DNA from: Schizochytrium sp. CCTCC M209059
Taxonomy: Eukaryota > Sar > Bigyra > Thraustochytrida > Thraustochytriidae
DNA length: 58,280 bases
Direction of reading: 5' to 3'
Assembly (NCBI GenBank): GCA_000818945.1
Contig: KN805382.1
Coordinates: forward strand, 1 to 58,280
A program made the position numbers and the translations under genes. A model generated the notes under the pieces. That model was not told the DNA's origin. It did no database searches and was given only the letters and a program-made list of their open reading frames with translations. Each line of letters starts with the position of its first letter. The first letter of the stretch is position 1. Below are positions 24,802 through 34,183 of this stretch, piece after piece.

Positions 24802-25905
24802 TTATTTGTGTTTTGGATGCGCGAGATAAGCAGCGCCAATTGCTCCTGCCTCTGGACCCAAGGCTGCAAGAGCTAGCTTACAAGTTGGCTTGCTAAGGGT
24901 CCAATGATGTTTTTCGAACCCTGCTTGGATGGCACCAAGCAGTTGATCGCCTGCTCTTGTCATACCGCCCCCAAAGAGAATGACAGCCGGATCGAAGGTA
25001 CGCGTAATGTTGATTGAGGCGATCCCCAAATAATCCCCTGTTTGGGACACAATGCGGCGCGCAAGAGAATCGCCTCGACCGTTTCCGGCATTACCTGCAG
25101 CAAGCTCGAACACACGCTTGCAAGTAATTTTTTCTCCTTGTGCCGCAATTTCATGCAGTGCAGAGGCTGGTTCATCCCCACGCATTACTGCCTCTTTCGC
25201 AATCTCTTCCACCGCACGGGCGCTGGCATAATCTTCGAAGATGCCGCGAACCCCAGTTCGTTCGGAAACTCTGTCGCCGTTTGGGACCAAAATGGTGTGG
25301 CCCAGTTCACCTGCCGCGTTGGATGCTCCACGGACCAGCTGGCCACCGCTTACTATTGCAGACCCAATTCCGGTTCCAAGTGTCAGCAGAACTACGTCTC
25401 GCTCGTTTTTCGCTGCACCCCTCCATATTTCGGCGCATAAGGCTGCATTCGCGTCATTGTCGAGCGTTGGGACATGTCCCAGGAGCTCGCCGAGCCTCTG
25501 CGTGAGTGGCGCCGGCCGTGGCCACGTCGGAAAGTTGGCTGCAAAGAGAACTTGGCCAGCCTCAGCGTCGACCAAGCCTGGGACGCAGAGCCCGACGCCC
25601 TCAAGCCGTACATTCGTGAGTGCATCGGGGGTCGCCAGGATGTTCCTAACAAGGTCAGCGACCTGCTCGCACACACCGGAGAAGCTCGCGTCGCGAAGCG
25701 GCTCCTCAAGCTCGGCGAGCACATTCCCGTCAAGCTGCACGAGCGCTGCTTTGATGGCCGTCCCACCCACGTCCACCCCCACGAGAACGCTTCTGCTCTG
25801 CGCCACTTGCGCAAGCCTCGTGCGGGTTCGCAGGAGCGCCGCCGCTGTCGCCGCCGCCGTCGCCGTTGCCACCACGCCCACGATCGCCGCCGCTCGCGAG
25901 CCCAT
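24802..25905 (-). CDS. ROK-family sugar kinase (glucokinase-like), 367 aa
   Basis: ROK kinases phosphorylate glucose, fructose or N-acetyl sugars with ATP. The N-terminal phosphate-binding motif 'VGVDVGGTAIKAALVQ' is at about residues 42-57. The catalytic Asp is in 'LDNDANAALCAEIW' (D151), followed by 'LTLGTGIGSAIV' and 'GELGH' (E200, H203). The zinc-binding motif C-x-C-G-x2-G-C-x-E expected just after GELGH is absent; the region reads 'TILVPNGDRVSERTGVRG' before 'FEDYAS'. Some ROK proteins lack the zinc motif, so activity is not excluded. Residues 5-25 are an Ala-rich hydrophobic segment followed by Arg residues, which could be a membrane anchor or an organelle-targeting presequence. The ATG at 25905 is the natural start. 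ROK kinases are mainly bacterial, so a bacterial origin is plausible. The substrate cannot be read from the sequence. Confidence 0.85.
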   Translation of the reverse strand: MGSRAAAIVGVVATATAAATAAALLRTRTRLAQVAQSRSVLVGVDVGGTAIKAALVQLDGNVLAELEEPLRDASFSGVCEQVADLVRNILATPDALTNVRLEGVGLCVPGLVDAEAGQVLFAANFPTWPRPAPLTQRLGELLGHVPTLDNDANAALCAEIWRGAAKNERDVVLLTLGTGIGSAIVSGGQLVRGASNAAGELGHTILVPNGDRVSERTGVRGIFEDYASARAVEEIAKEAVMRGDEPASALHEIAAQGEKITCKRVFELAAGNAGNGRGDSLARRIVSQTGDYLGIASINITRTFDPAVILFGGGMTRAGDQLLGAIQAGFEKHHWTLSKPTCKLALAALGPEAGAIGAAYLAHPKHK

Positions 25906-25936
25906 GATCCTGTTCGGGTTGAGGTTCTCTGATTGA

Positions 25937-25952
25937 CTAGGCCTAGGCCTAG
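25937..25952. promoter_or_regulatory. 16-bp palindrome CTAGGCCTAGGCCTAG near the ROK start
   Basis: A perfect palindrome lies 32 bases upstream of the ROK start codon. The core GGCCTA recurs upstream of several other genes in the window, so it may be a promoter element bound by a dimeric factor. No binding data are available. Confidence 0.35.
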
Positions 25953-26042
25953 CTAACTAGTTGTAGTTGTAGTAGGCTACGCCTATTGTGGCGTTAAGTG
26001 AAGAAAAGGAAAGGCAGAACTCATAGTAGGATAAAGTAGCGC

Positions 26043-26064
26043 GGCCTATAACCTAGTATAGGCC
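26043..26064. promoter_or_regulatory. Inverted repeat GGCCTATA-n6-TATAGGCC
   Basis: Perfect 8-bp arms with a 6-bp spacer lie in the ROK/CCDC180-like divergent region. They share the GGCCTA core of the palindrome at 25937-25952. Confidence 0.35.
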
Positions 26065-26417
26065 TATTGCTCTTTTTTTTTTTTCACTTGCAGAGGTGAC
26101 TTGTCAAACAGTCCATCTTTCCTATCCGTTGACCGCCGTCCTGACTCGCTCTCGGACTCTCGGGAAAGATGAACCTGAAGTCCCAGTTCGTGCCGTAGGT
26201 CAAGTCTCAGGTCCGCAGCCGGGCCCTGGACCTGTAGCGACTAGGCGGTAGGCATCGAATCCTGCCGTGAGACTACTTCATTTGCGCTGGCAGCGGTGCG
26301 GGAATCGATGCCCGTTGTCTTGTCCTCGAGCAGCGATCGGTCTTTCTTGCACTGTAGAAAAAGAGAAAATTCGCTATCGTGATCGCCAGAAACAACAGCT
26401 TATCGCCCCCCCCCCCC

Positions 26418-26499
26418 NNNNNNNNNNNNNNNNNNNNNNNNNNNNNNNNNNNNNNNNNNNNNNNNNNNNNNNNNNNNNNNNNNNNNNNNNNNNNNNNNN
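26418..26499. other. Assembly gap (run of N)
   Basis: About 82 undetermined bases are flanked by C homopolymers on both sides. A C-run or a longer GC-rich repeat probably broke the assembly, and the true length is unknown. Confidence 0.98.
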
Positions 26500-26673
26500 C
26501 CCCCCTCCAAAAAAAGACGTTTTGTTTTTTGCAAAATACGGCTAGCATAGCAAGCTCGCACACGTTTATACAGTCTCACACACGTGCTCGTTTGCCGATC
26601 GCTTTGCCTCCGGGGCATACATAATCCTGGCTTGCATTTCGAGAAGACAAATCTCACTCAACGCGTTTAAGCA

Positions 26674-29600
26674 ATGTTCGCGGCGGCGATCGGAGCGCCG
26701 GAGGGCGCAGGCACGAAGAGCAGCGGCGAGCCTTCCTTGAACGTCGGGGAAGGTGGCGATGACGAAGAAAGAAGAATCGCCGACGAGGAGGCGGCAGAGG
26801 CACGAGCACTTGTGAGCAAGCTCCACGATGGCGACTCAGATGACGAAAGCGACGCCGACGACAGCATCGGCGAAGACACATTCCTCGTCAATGGGCGTGC
26901 CACCAAGTACCAGGCCGAGCTTCGTGTTCTTGACGGCATCGCAGCCCCGCGTAAATCCTTAGCTAAAGAGGGGGTATCGTTGGCACGTGCGCCTGAAGAG
27001 AAACCATGGCTCACACCTGCAGAAGCAGATCTTGAACGCAGATTGCGCCCAGACTACCAAGGCATGACCAAGGCGCAACTCGAAAGTTTTCGTCCAGAAA
27101 TCCCGATGGAAGAAGCCCAAACTATGCTCGAAGTCGCAATTGAGCATGCCAACGTCAACACGCTCCCGCGCCTCCCACCAAAAGCAGAGTCGTCCACGGG
27201 TTTGATCAAGGTCAAGGAAATGAGCAAGTCGCGGCAAATTCGCCACGATGACGCGCTGCGGACTTTTAAAGACAGGGTTGCGACAATTTCAGATGAGCTC
27301 GAAACGCGAGTCATTGAGGGGGGGCGCGAACTCCGTGACAAGCTTGAGGAGATCGACAATGCGATCCGCAAAGTTGTTCTCGAGTTGCGCGACGAGCAAA
27401 GCCTTCGCATGCAAGACTATGAATATGTGTGCAATGCGTGGTCGCGCCTTGAGAGTTTGTGTGCGCAGCGCAAGAACGCTATTCTCGGCTTTGACGCCGA
27501 ACTTGCAGCCGTCGAGGACACTCGCACCGCGCGTACGGGAAAAGAGCTCTCGCTTCTCGTTGAGAATCTCGTGTCAATCAGTTACAGGCTTCGAGGTGAA
27601 ATTGCTCGTCTCGCTGAGCGCGAAGCCCATGAGATCAATCTTGTGGTGATCAACAACATGAAAATAAAAAAAGACCTCACAGCGCGCATGCTCAAGCATC
27701 AAGTTGCCGTTTTTCACACCACCAAGGCGCACTGGGAAAAGTCAGAGACACGCTGGCGTTTTCTTCGGCATGAGCGTGCGCTCGACGAGTGGATCGACCT
27801 CATGAACTCGACCGCTTTCTGCGACCCCATTGAAAGAAAAGAAGCCATCGAGCTTGTTCACGAGGCTCTCCGCAACAGGCACGAATGCGAGCGTCTTGAA
27901 TGCATTGCCGAACTTCAGCGGCTTGTTCCAGCGCTTCAACTCGACACGACAGGAAATGAAGAGCCCGTGCCGCTCAGTTTACCCGAGCTCACAGTAGATC
28001 GCATCGAAGAGACCCGGCAAAGACTCGCCACTCTCGACGAGGCAGACCGCGTGGCTTCCGAAGAGCTTGCCTTCACTCTTGAGAAGCATCAGCATGCAAT
28101 GCGCTCGGCGATGGAACAAACACGAGAGGCGCTTCGCGCGGAATTACATGAATACGCTGCCCTCGCTGATGAAGGTGACATCTTCACGCAGGGTGAACGC
28201 GGCAAGGGCGCCCTCCATCGTCTCCGAATTCATGAACTCGTGTCCGACGAAAGTCTCGACAACTTTTTCCGACGCGCTGGAGGCCTCAAAGCGGAACTCA
28301 CCAACATTGTTACCTCGCTTGCTATGCCCGAGCTTATTCACAACAAGTACTTGGAAACAGTGCTTCATCGTGTAGAGCTACTTGTCGAGGCGCGTCAGGT
28401 TTCCCAAGTCCATGAAAACGAGGGTAAAACATCGGACCTCAAGGCTCTGCAAACGACCTTGGAGAAGTTGCGCATTGGTGCTGCAGCAGACCTCGGCCCA
28501 CTCGTCCCCGTGCTGCATCGTCAGGCAAAGCTCCTGCACGCCACTGTGTCCTCGCTAGGAGATTTTCTTGGCAATGACATTCTCGCTGCGCTTCGTCATC
28601 TTGAGGAAGTCGATCCCAAGTTAAAAGAGCCAGAATTTGACGGTGCGCGAAGCGAGAATGGGGAGCAAGACATTCAAGCCGAAACATCTCATGCTGGGGA
28701 CGATGAAGACGACGACGACGCGGCGAATGGCCTCTTCGCGCAAGAATCGCACGTGACGCGGCAAACGAGTGCTGAATACGATGACGAGGAGCTCCAGGAC
28801 CGTGGGCCGGACTTGAATTCTGCCGAACTCGCGTACAAGGCCAAACCTCTGAATCTTGCAGATTTGCGTGCTGCGCAGAAGATCTTGGGCACAGTAATCA
28901 ATGTATCCGGCCTTCCATCGGCGCTTTGTGACGAGCTCGAGCATTGCCGGGATACCCTTCGTATCCAGATGAATGTCAATGCAACTGTGGACGAAATTAT
29001 TCACAGTCATTGCGAAGATCGAATTGACATTCGCGAGACTGAGCTGCATGCATACCGCGAGAATCTTGCAGGGCACACCTCCAAGCAAAATGCAATACTC
29101 TCGACGAACATGAGTTCACTGTGCGATTTCATGGTCGGGATTGCACGTATCTTACGCGAGGCGCGTGAAAATGAGGAGAACATGGACGTGCACTTTGAGA
29201 ATGCGCTCGATCAACTTGCTGATCAATTCGAAGATGATGATGGCAAGCGCGAAGCACAATTCTCAGAAGCGACGGATCGGCTGCGGCACGCGCCAGATAA
29301 AGCTTCTCTGCAAGAGAGTTTCGAGGATGCTCTTCAAATTCTTGCTGAAATTGACGCAGGCTATCGTCGTTATCATCAAGAAGGTGTCCGCCTTTCGCGC
29401 GAGCATCCCCGCCGAGCCCACCACGAAGCTACGGAGCAACATTGCAGAGTCGCTGCGCATTTCGGATTTATCCATCTCGGGGAAAATGGCGAGCCCATAG
29501 CGTTGGATAATGCGCAGATCACCGCGGAAGATGATAATGCTGAGACAGCTGCGCAAGGTCAAGATGCGAGGAGCGCTGGAGCACGAATCAACGACCAAGA

Positions 29601-32520
29601 CTCTGACGGCGATGCGGTCGAGAAGAGTGACGAGCACGACCCGATCAATGGCTCTGAGCCTGATGAGTCTATCTCTGCAGACACGACTGGCGGGGATCCT
29701 TCCGAGAAGCAAGAAACCAACGCAGACCTCGTTTCAACAGGAGAAGCAGGGGAGGTGAAAGCTGGGAGGGGAGAAAATGGCCGAGGCGAAGGCGACAATG
29801 ACGATGACAACGAAGAAGCAAAAGATGGCGAAGAAGAGCGGGATCAGCTTCTTCACGTTCTTTTGAATTCCCAGTTCGCATTTGCGCAACAGATGAGTAC
29901 AGCAGATCTCGCCGCGGATCTCCTTAAGCCACCTCCATCGGAGAGCGGTTCCGAGGAAGGCGACTTTGACGATGGCGAGTCTGAAACGCGAAGCCTCATG
30001 GACGCCAATCTTGACGAGGAAGACCAGGAAAATGATGGGAACGGAGATCCCGAGGGAATGGCCACAGAAGGTGGAGAAGAAGAAGGAGAAGAAGGGAACA
30101 ATGAAGCGGAAGATAGCGAGACGACTCTCGAAGGTGATGAAAATGACGCCGACGGAGATAACGCAGGGCTCGCGGATCTCGAAAAGGTCGACATATCCGG
30201 CAAAGACGGCATAGGATCCGGTCAAGAAGGCAAGGGGGGCGAGGACCTTGTTTGTGCAAGGCCAGAACTCCGTGCATGTCCTCCAACGCCAGTGTGGCCT
30301 AGCCTTCACATCAGCCTTGATCACGTCGTTCCCCTGATCGAAACTGTGCGAAACGCGGTTCTCAAGACAACGTGCGAATTCCGAGCATCGAGAAAGGCAG
30401 AAATGGACAGGCTCTGCGTAGAACGATGCGAAGACTACACGGAAGAGCTGGAAGAGAGGTTACGGTTGCACTGGCCGCGCAAGGGTCGTACAGATGTCAA
30501 ATTTCAGCAGCCTCGTGCAGGGGAGCTTTTGCAGCATCAACAGCGGCATGATCGTCACGTGCGTGCGGTGCAAATGAAGAATAAGTACCAAGGGCAGCAA
30601 TTCGCACGTAAGACGGCCAAAGTGAAGGAAGCTTTGCGGAAATTCAAACAGTACATGAACGGTTTGCGTCTGCATTTGGAAGCGCAAAGCAACGCCGCTG
30701 CATTGCAAGGGCTCGCCAAAAAGGCCAAGGACGCCGCAGCTTCCTTTAAGACGGCCATGGATGACGAGAAAGAGGCGATGATGCCCTTTGTGAGACGTAA
30801 CAATGACCTTTTGGACATGAACCGACAATTTCTCGCCACATGCGCACCCTTTGAGACGGGAGGAGACTATAATCGCGATGAGATTGAGATTGAGCGCCAC
30901 ATGCTCTCGCTTGTGGAGGAGACGCTCTTGCGAGACATTCAGGTACGCGCCGAGGAGCTCCAAGAGCTTTTCGCTTTGATTCGGGACACGAGAGTGACGC
31001 TCTCGACAGAGCTTGCAAGCGACTTTGAGCGATGTCTTCAGGCTCTCTCTGTGCGCGAAGGTCTTGGGCGCAAGTATGGCGCCCCGCGTCGCAAAGCGCA
31101 GGAGCGACTTCGATCCGAGACTGCGCGATCAAAAAATGCCGAAGCCTTTATCGACAATTTGTTGCGCGAACTTGCGGAGCTCATCAAAATTGATCTGGCA
31201 GACGCAGAGCAAGACGAAGAGACTCACTCGCTTGCGCTTCGCATCAAGGTTGTTATGGATGCTTTACGTAAATGCACGTGGCGTCGCGCCAAGTATCTTG
31301 AGGCCTTTAAGGACGCTGACGCTTGTCCCGAGCCGGCGCAGTGCGCGTTGCAGGATATTTCCGGGGACGAAACAGTCGAAGGCATGGATGAGGACGCCTT
31401 GGCAGCGGCAATGGGGACGACAGCGAACCGCGAAGCCACCTTTAGCGCAGTCTTGGAAGAGGCTGAAACCCAATGTCGAATGGACACGACAGAACTCTAC
31501 GAGGCAGAGGGAATGATGAGTGAGCTTCTTGAGTCCGGAAAACGGCTCACACCGGACGGCGAGCTTTTACCCGAGTCACTTGTGAAATTTCTGCTCGAAT
31601 TCCAAGACAAGGGACGGCAGACGCAAGTTGAGGCTTCACGGCACCTACGAAGTCAGATCGAGCGTGCGCAAGAGCTCTTTCTCGAAGCACCCGCTGTGGT
31701 GTTGGGGAACCTCGTGGCACGCTCACAACGCAACGGGGCAGCTTCGCAGGAGGCCTTGGAGACTCCTTTCGAGGACTTTTACCGTCGCAGCGAGCGCATG
31801 CGACTCGGGCATCGAGAGCTGCTGCGTCCGGTATTGGGAGATCCAAATCATAAGGCAGATCTCTTACGCGTCTGTGAGAGCGAGGAGAAGAGACTTGGCG
31901 AGGCTCGCGAGCGAATCATTGAAACGCACAGTGGGATTCTTCAAGGCCTCAAAGCCGAAGCCAGCAATTTTGCGGAGGCACTCCGAACGACATCCGGATG
32001 TCTGCTCGAGCTCTTGGACGGTATGGTCCTTCCCACCGACATTCGCACGCTCCCAGGAGATGACGAAGTTGTCACCAAACGCATGGGTCTTCGCAAATTG
32101 CGCAAGGCCCGCCTTAAGGCTGAAGCTGGTGAAGACGAGAAGGCAGATCCGGGGAATGCAGGCGATGGGAAGGAGGTACGTGGGCTCACGCGCAAGACCT
32201 GGCCTGCATTGCATTGTACCGAGCTGCGCATGTTGCAGAATGCCTTTCAAGCGCTCGAAATGGAGGAGAGCACGGAAGCCGAGCCCGATGTGGAAACGCG
32301 GCAGTCTTCACGAGAAATCCTTGTCGAATCTATCGAAACCATCAATTCTGTGCAGCACCGCAGCGTCGTTCTCGAGCGCCATCGTGCCTATGATTCTTTT
32401 GTTGCATGGTTTCGTGAGGCTAGTGATTCGGTCGACAAAAAGTTTCGCACGCGTTATCATCACGAGAACCGCTGGGCAGCCTATTGGACAGAGCAGCTGG
32501 CGAAGCTCACTGCGCTGTAA
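26674..32520 (+). CDS. CCDC180: CCDC180-like coiled-coil protein (1948 aa)
   Basis: This single exon starts at ATG 26674, with an in-frame TAA two codons upstream, and ends at TAA 32520. The product is almost wholly helical and coiled-coil, rich in Glu, Arg and Leu. Residues about 190-650 fit the DUF4455 pattern of CCDC180 ('LSLLVENLVSISYRLRGEI', then 'REAHEINLVVINNMK'). The C-terminal part from about 1700 has 'LLRPVLGDPNH', a run of 'EEKRLGEARERI', a 'TRKTWPALHCTEL' segment and a final RHR/Trp-rich helix, as in DUF4456. Between them lies a long acidic low-complexity linker (about 962-1185). CCDC180 is associated with ciliated cells and sperm, and its biochemical role is unsettled. The family call comes from remembered sequence patterns and was not checked by a search; a generic flagellar coiled-coil protein is the alternative. 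Confidence 0.7.
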   Translation: MFAAAIGAPEGAGTKSSGEPSLNVGEGGDDEERRIADEEAAEARALVSKLHDGDSDDESDADDSIGEDTFLVNGRATKYQAELRVLDGIAAPRKSLAKEGVSLARAPEEKPWLTPAEADLERRLRPDYQGMTKAQLESFRPEIPMEEAQTMLEVAIEHANVNTLPRLPPKAESSTGLIKVKEMSKSRQIRHDDALRTFKDRVATISDELETRVIEGGRELRDKLEEIDNAIRKVVLELRDEQSLRMQDYEYVCNAWSRLESLCAQRKNAILGFDAELAAVEDTRTARTGKELSLLVENLVSISYRLRGEIARLAEREAHEINLVVINNMKIKKDLTARMLKHQVAVFHTTKAHWEKSETRWRFLRHERALDEWIDLMNSTAFCDPIERKEAIELVHEALRNRHECERLECIAELQRLVPALQLDTTGNEEPVPLSLPELTVDRIEETRQRLATLDEADRVASEELAFTLEKHQHAMRSAMEQTREALRAELHEYAALADEGDIFTQGERGKGALHRLRIHELVSDESLDNFFRRAGGLKAELTNIVTSLAMPELIHNKYLETVLHRVELLVEARQVSQVHENEGKTSDLKALQTTLEKLRIGAAADLGPLVPVLHRQAKLLHATVSSLGDFLGNDILAALRHLEEVDPKLKEPEFDGARSENGEQDIQAETSHAGDDEDDDDAANGLFAQESHVTRQTSAEYDDEELQDRGPDLNSAELAYKAKPLNLADLRAAQKILGTVINVSGLPSALCDELEHCRDTLRIQMNVNATVDEIIHSHCEDRIDIRETELHAYRENLAGHTSKQNAILSTNMSSLCDFMVGIARILREARENEENMDVHFENALDQLADQFEDDDGKREAQFSEATDRLRHAPDKASLQESFEDALQILAEIDAGYRRYHQEGVRLSREHPRRAHHEATEQHCRVAAHFGFIHLGENGEPIALDNAQITAEDDNAETAAQGQDARSAGARINDQDSDGDAVEKSDEHDPINGSEPDESISADTTGGDPSEKQETNADLVSTGEAGEVKAGRGENGRGEGDNDDDNEEAKDGEEERDQLLHVLLNSQFAFAQQMSTADLAADLLKPPPSESGSEEGDFDDGESETRSLMDANLDEEDQENDGNGDPEGMATEGGEEEGEEGNNEAEDSETTLEGDENDADGDNAGLADLEKVDISGKDGIGSGQEGKGGEDLVCARPELRACPPTPVWPSLHISLDHVVPLIETVRNAVLKTTCEFRASRKAEMDRLCVERCEDYTEELEERLRLHWPRKGRTDVKFQQPRAGELLQHQQRHDRHVRAVQMKNKYQGQQFARKTAKVKEALRKFKQYMNGLRLHLEAQSNAAALQGLAKKAKDAAASFKTAMDDEKEAMMPFVRRNNDLLDMNRQFLATCAPFETGGDYNRDEIEIERHMLSLVEETLLRDIQVRAEELQELFALIRDTRVTLSTELASDFERCLQALSVREGLGRKYGAPRRKAQERLRSETARSKNAEAFIDNLLRELAELIKIDLADAEQDEETHSLALRIKVVMDALRKCTWRRAKYLEAFKDADACPEPAQCALQDISGDETVEGMDEDALAAAMGTTANREATFSAVLEEAETQCRMDTTELYEAEGMMSELLESGKRLTPDGELLPESLVKFLLEFQDKGRQTQVEASRHLRSQIERAQELFLEAPAVVLGNLVARSQRNGAASQEALETPFEDFYRRSERMRLGHRELLRPVLGDPNHKADLLRVCESEEKRLGEARERIIETHSGILQGLKAEASNFAEALRTTSGCLLELLDGMVLPTDIRTLPGDDEVVTKRMGLRKLRKARLKAEAGEDEKADPGNAGDGKEVRGLTRKTWPALHCTELRMLQNAFQALEMEESTEAEPDVETRQSSREILVESIETINSVQHRSVVLERHRAYDSFVAWFREASDSVDKKFRTRYHHENRWAAYWTEQLAKLTAL

Positions 32521-32873
32521 ATGTTATGAGCCATAGAAATAGCAAAACTAGTAACGCTCTAACGAAAAAGCATCTCGCACCTCCTTTGTAGGAGAAAAAA
32601 AAATGAATGTAGGGCCTATTTCTTCTTTTTTTGTTGTTTTTGTTTTTGTTTTTGAAGGAGGCCTTAGATCGTGCGTCGTCTTCGTCCGTTCAAAATACGC
32701 ATGATGTTTGGTCCGAATGGGGGTAAAACAAGAGGTGAGGCAGGCTGGTTCGTGGCAGAAAGAAAGTGAGGAAGGACGTTGGACACAGCATGCTATCAAA
32801 GAAAAAAGTCCAAGGAAAAAGCTATAAAGTCAAAGATGTGGTTTGTGAAATGAAACAGTACCGACCCAGCATT
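32521..32873. other. Convergent 3' region, CCDC180-like and CBP20
   Basis: This holds both 3' UTRs. A T-rich block (32624-32655) and one GGCCTA site at about 32605 are visible, and no gene. Confidence 0.55.
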
Positions 32874-33614
32874 TTAGTCGGAGTCATCCGAGTCCGAATC
32901 ATCGTCGCGACGCCTTCTTCGCCTGCGTCGGTCTCTCCGACGACGGAGCTCTTCCTCGTCGTCGGAGTCAGGCCCATCATTTGACTCCAAACGCGAGCGC
33001 TTCGTGCCTGCAGGAGGCTCTGCAACTGGAGGCTGAGACGATGGCGGTGCAACATGCGATGAGCGCGCAAGAGGCACATCGGGCTGGCGGGGGAAGTCGC
33101 GCCCCCGCGACCGAGGGCCTCGCGTGTCCCTATTCCTGTTGCGTCCGCCGCGGCGACCACGCAGTGGTGCCACGGAAGAGGGAGCCCCTCCGAATCCAAA
33201 TGCATGCTGGCGACGCTCATCCTGCATCTGGCCACCACTACGTGCTCTTCCGAATTGCCTGCCCTCGGTGAAGCCGGGATCGATTTCGACCTTGATTTGC
33301 TTGCCGTCAATCTCAAGTCCAGAGATAATCTGCTCAGCATCGAGGGCCGCTTGTCGCTTCTCAAATTCGACAAAGCAAAAGCCGCAAGGTTTGCGATCAA
33401 CACGGTGCAGACCCATGATGACTCGTTGCACGGTACCGCACATGGAAAAGAGCGCATGTAGCTGCTGCTCCATGGTGAACTCGGAGAGGCCGCCGACATA
33501 GACTGTGCTGGACCTGGCCTTGGCTGCCCGATGAGCCGCAAGCGACGAAAAGACGGTCTTGTCAAAGTACTCGCGCAGCGGCCGCGGCCGTGTCTGTTCC
33601 AGAAGCGTCGCCAT
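32874..33614 (-). CDS. NCBP2: Nuclear cap-binding protein subunit 2 (CBP20) with C-terminal Arg/Asp extension
   Basis: CBP20 binds the m7G cap of nuclear RNA with CBP80 and acts in splicing, export and 3' processing. The 246-aa product has one RRM, with RNP2 'VYVGGL' at about 38-43 and RNP1 'CGFCFVEF' at about 77-84. The family signature tail 'GFTEGRQFGRARSGGQ' at about 114-129 contacts the cap in the human protein. The start is the ATG at 33614 in 'GGCGATGGCG'; the frame stays open further upstream, but no ATG lies there. After the conserved core come an RG-rich stretch and a tail of alternating Arg and Asp/Ser ending 'DSDSDDSD'. This makes the protein about 90 residues longer than the animal one and gives it an SR-like tail. 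It is unspliced. Confidence 0.93.
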   Translation of the reverse strand: MATLLEQTRPRPLREYFDKTVFSSLAAHRAAKARSSTVYVGGLSEFTMEQQLHALFSMCGTVQRVIMGLHRVDRKPCGFCFVEFEKRQAALDAEQIISGLEIDGKQIKVEIDPGFTEGRQFGRARSGGQMQDERRQHAFGFGGAPSSVAPLRGRRGGRNRNRDTRGPRSRGRDFPRQPDVPLARSSHVAPPSSQPPVAEPPAGTKRSRLESNDGPDSDDEEELRRRRDRRRRRRRRDDDSDSDDSD

Positions 33615-34183
33615 CGCCCCCGCCACGCGCCACGTGTCTCGCGCTGCGCTGCGCTGTGCTGCGCTGTGCTGCGCTGCGAGCCCTGCAGCGCTGCGCCACC
33701 CCTGGCTGTTTGGTGTTGGCAACGACTCGGACACAGAACAAACTTGAAACAAAAGGAAGAACGAAAGACTCGAAAAAAATTAAAATAAAGAACGATTTGA
33801 ATTGATGTCTGTCAGCTTCGCTACAACCGTGACGGTGGCTACTTTCACAGCTAGTCACATCGGCATGACACTGGCACTGGCTCTGCACTGGCACTGTGGC
33901 ATTGGTCGTGGCACTGCAGTGGTGCAACTATCGCAAGATCAATTTGATGGACGTGACAGCGAATGTGCATTGGCTTCTCCAGTAAAAATGATCACCTTTT
34001 TGAAGCGAAAGTCGGGTTGGTTGTCGCATAGGGAAATCAATCAAACCCAAGCAAAGCGCCTCGTCGAACATGAAACGGAACAAACAAGCACGACAATGGA
34101 AAAAGAAAAGAAGAAGAAAAGCAAAGCAAGAGCAGAATTCGGAAAAAACATTCTCGTCATTGAGTCAAGAGGTATGTGTTTGT
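33615..34183. other. Intergenic region between eIF3L and CBP20 (both minus)
   Basis: The left part carries the CBP20 5' flank with CTGCGCTGTG-type repeats (about 33641-33690). Around 33865-33925 a GGCACT motif recurs several times. The right part is the A-rich eIF3L 3' flank. No gene is seen. Confidence 0.5.

Larger units (their letters stand above)
25906..26673. other. Divergent promoter region, ROK kinase (-) and CCDC180-like (+), with assembly gap
   Basis: It contains a 16-bp perfect palindrome (25937-25952), an 8-bp inverted repeat GGCCTATA/TATAGGCC (26043-26064), a T-run with an acceptor-like CACTTGCAG ending at 26094, and an assembly gap flanked by C-runs. No gene is recognisable. An exon could be hidden around the gap. 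Confidence 0.5.

Noticed and set aside
26228..26275. tRNA-like sequence around 'GGCATCGAATCCTGCC'
   Set aside because: The T-stem is only four pairs with an 8-base loop, the A-box is poor, and the spacing is too short. No acceptor stem is found.
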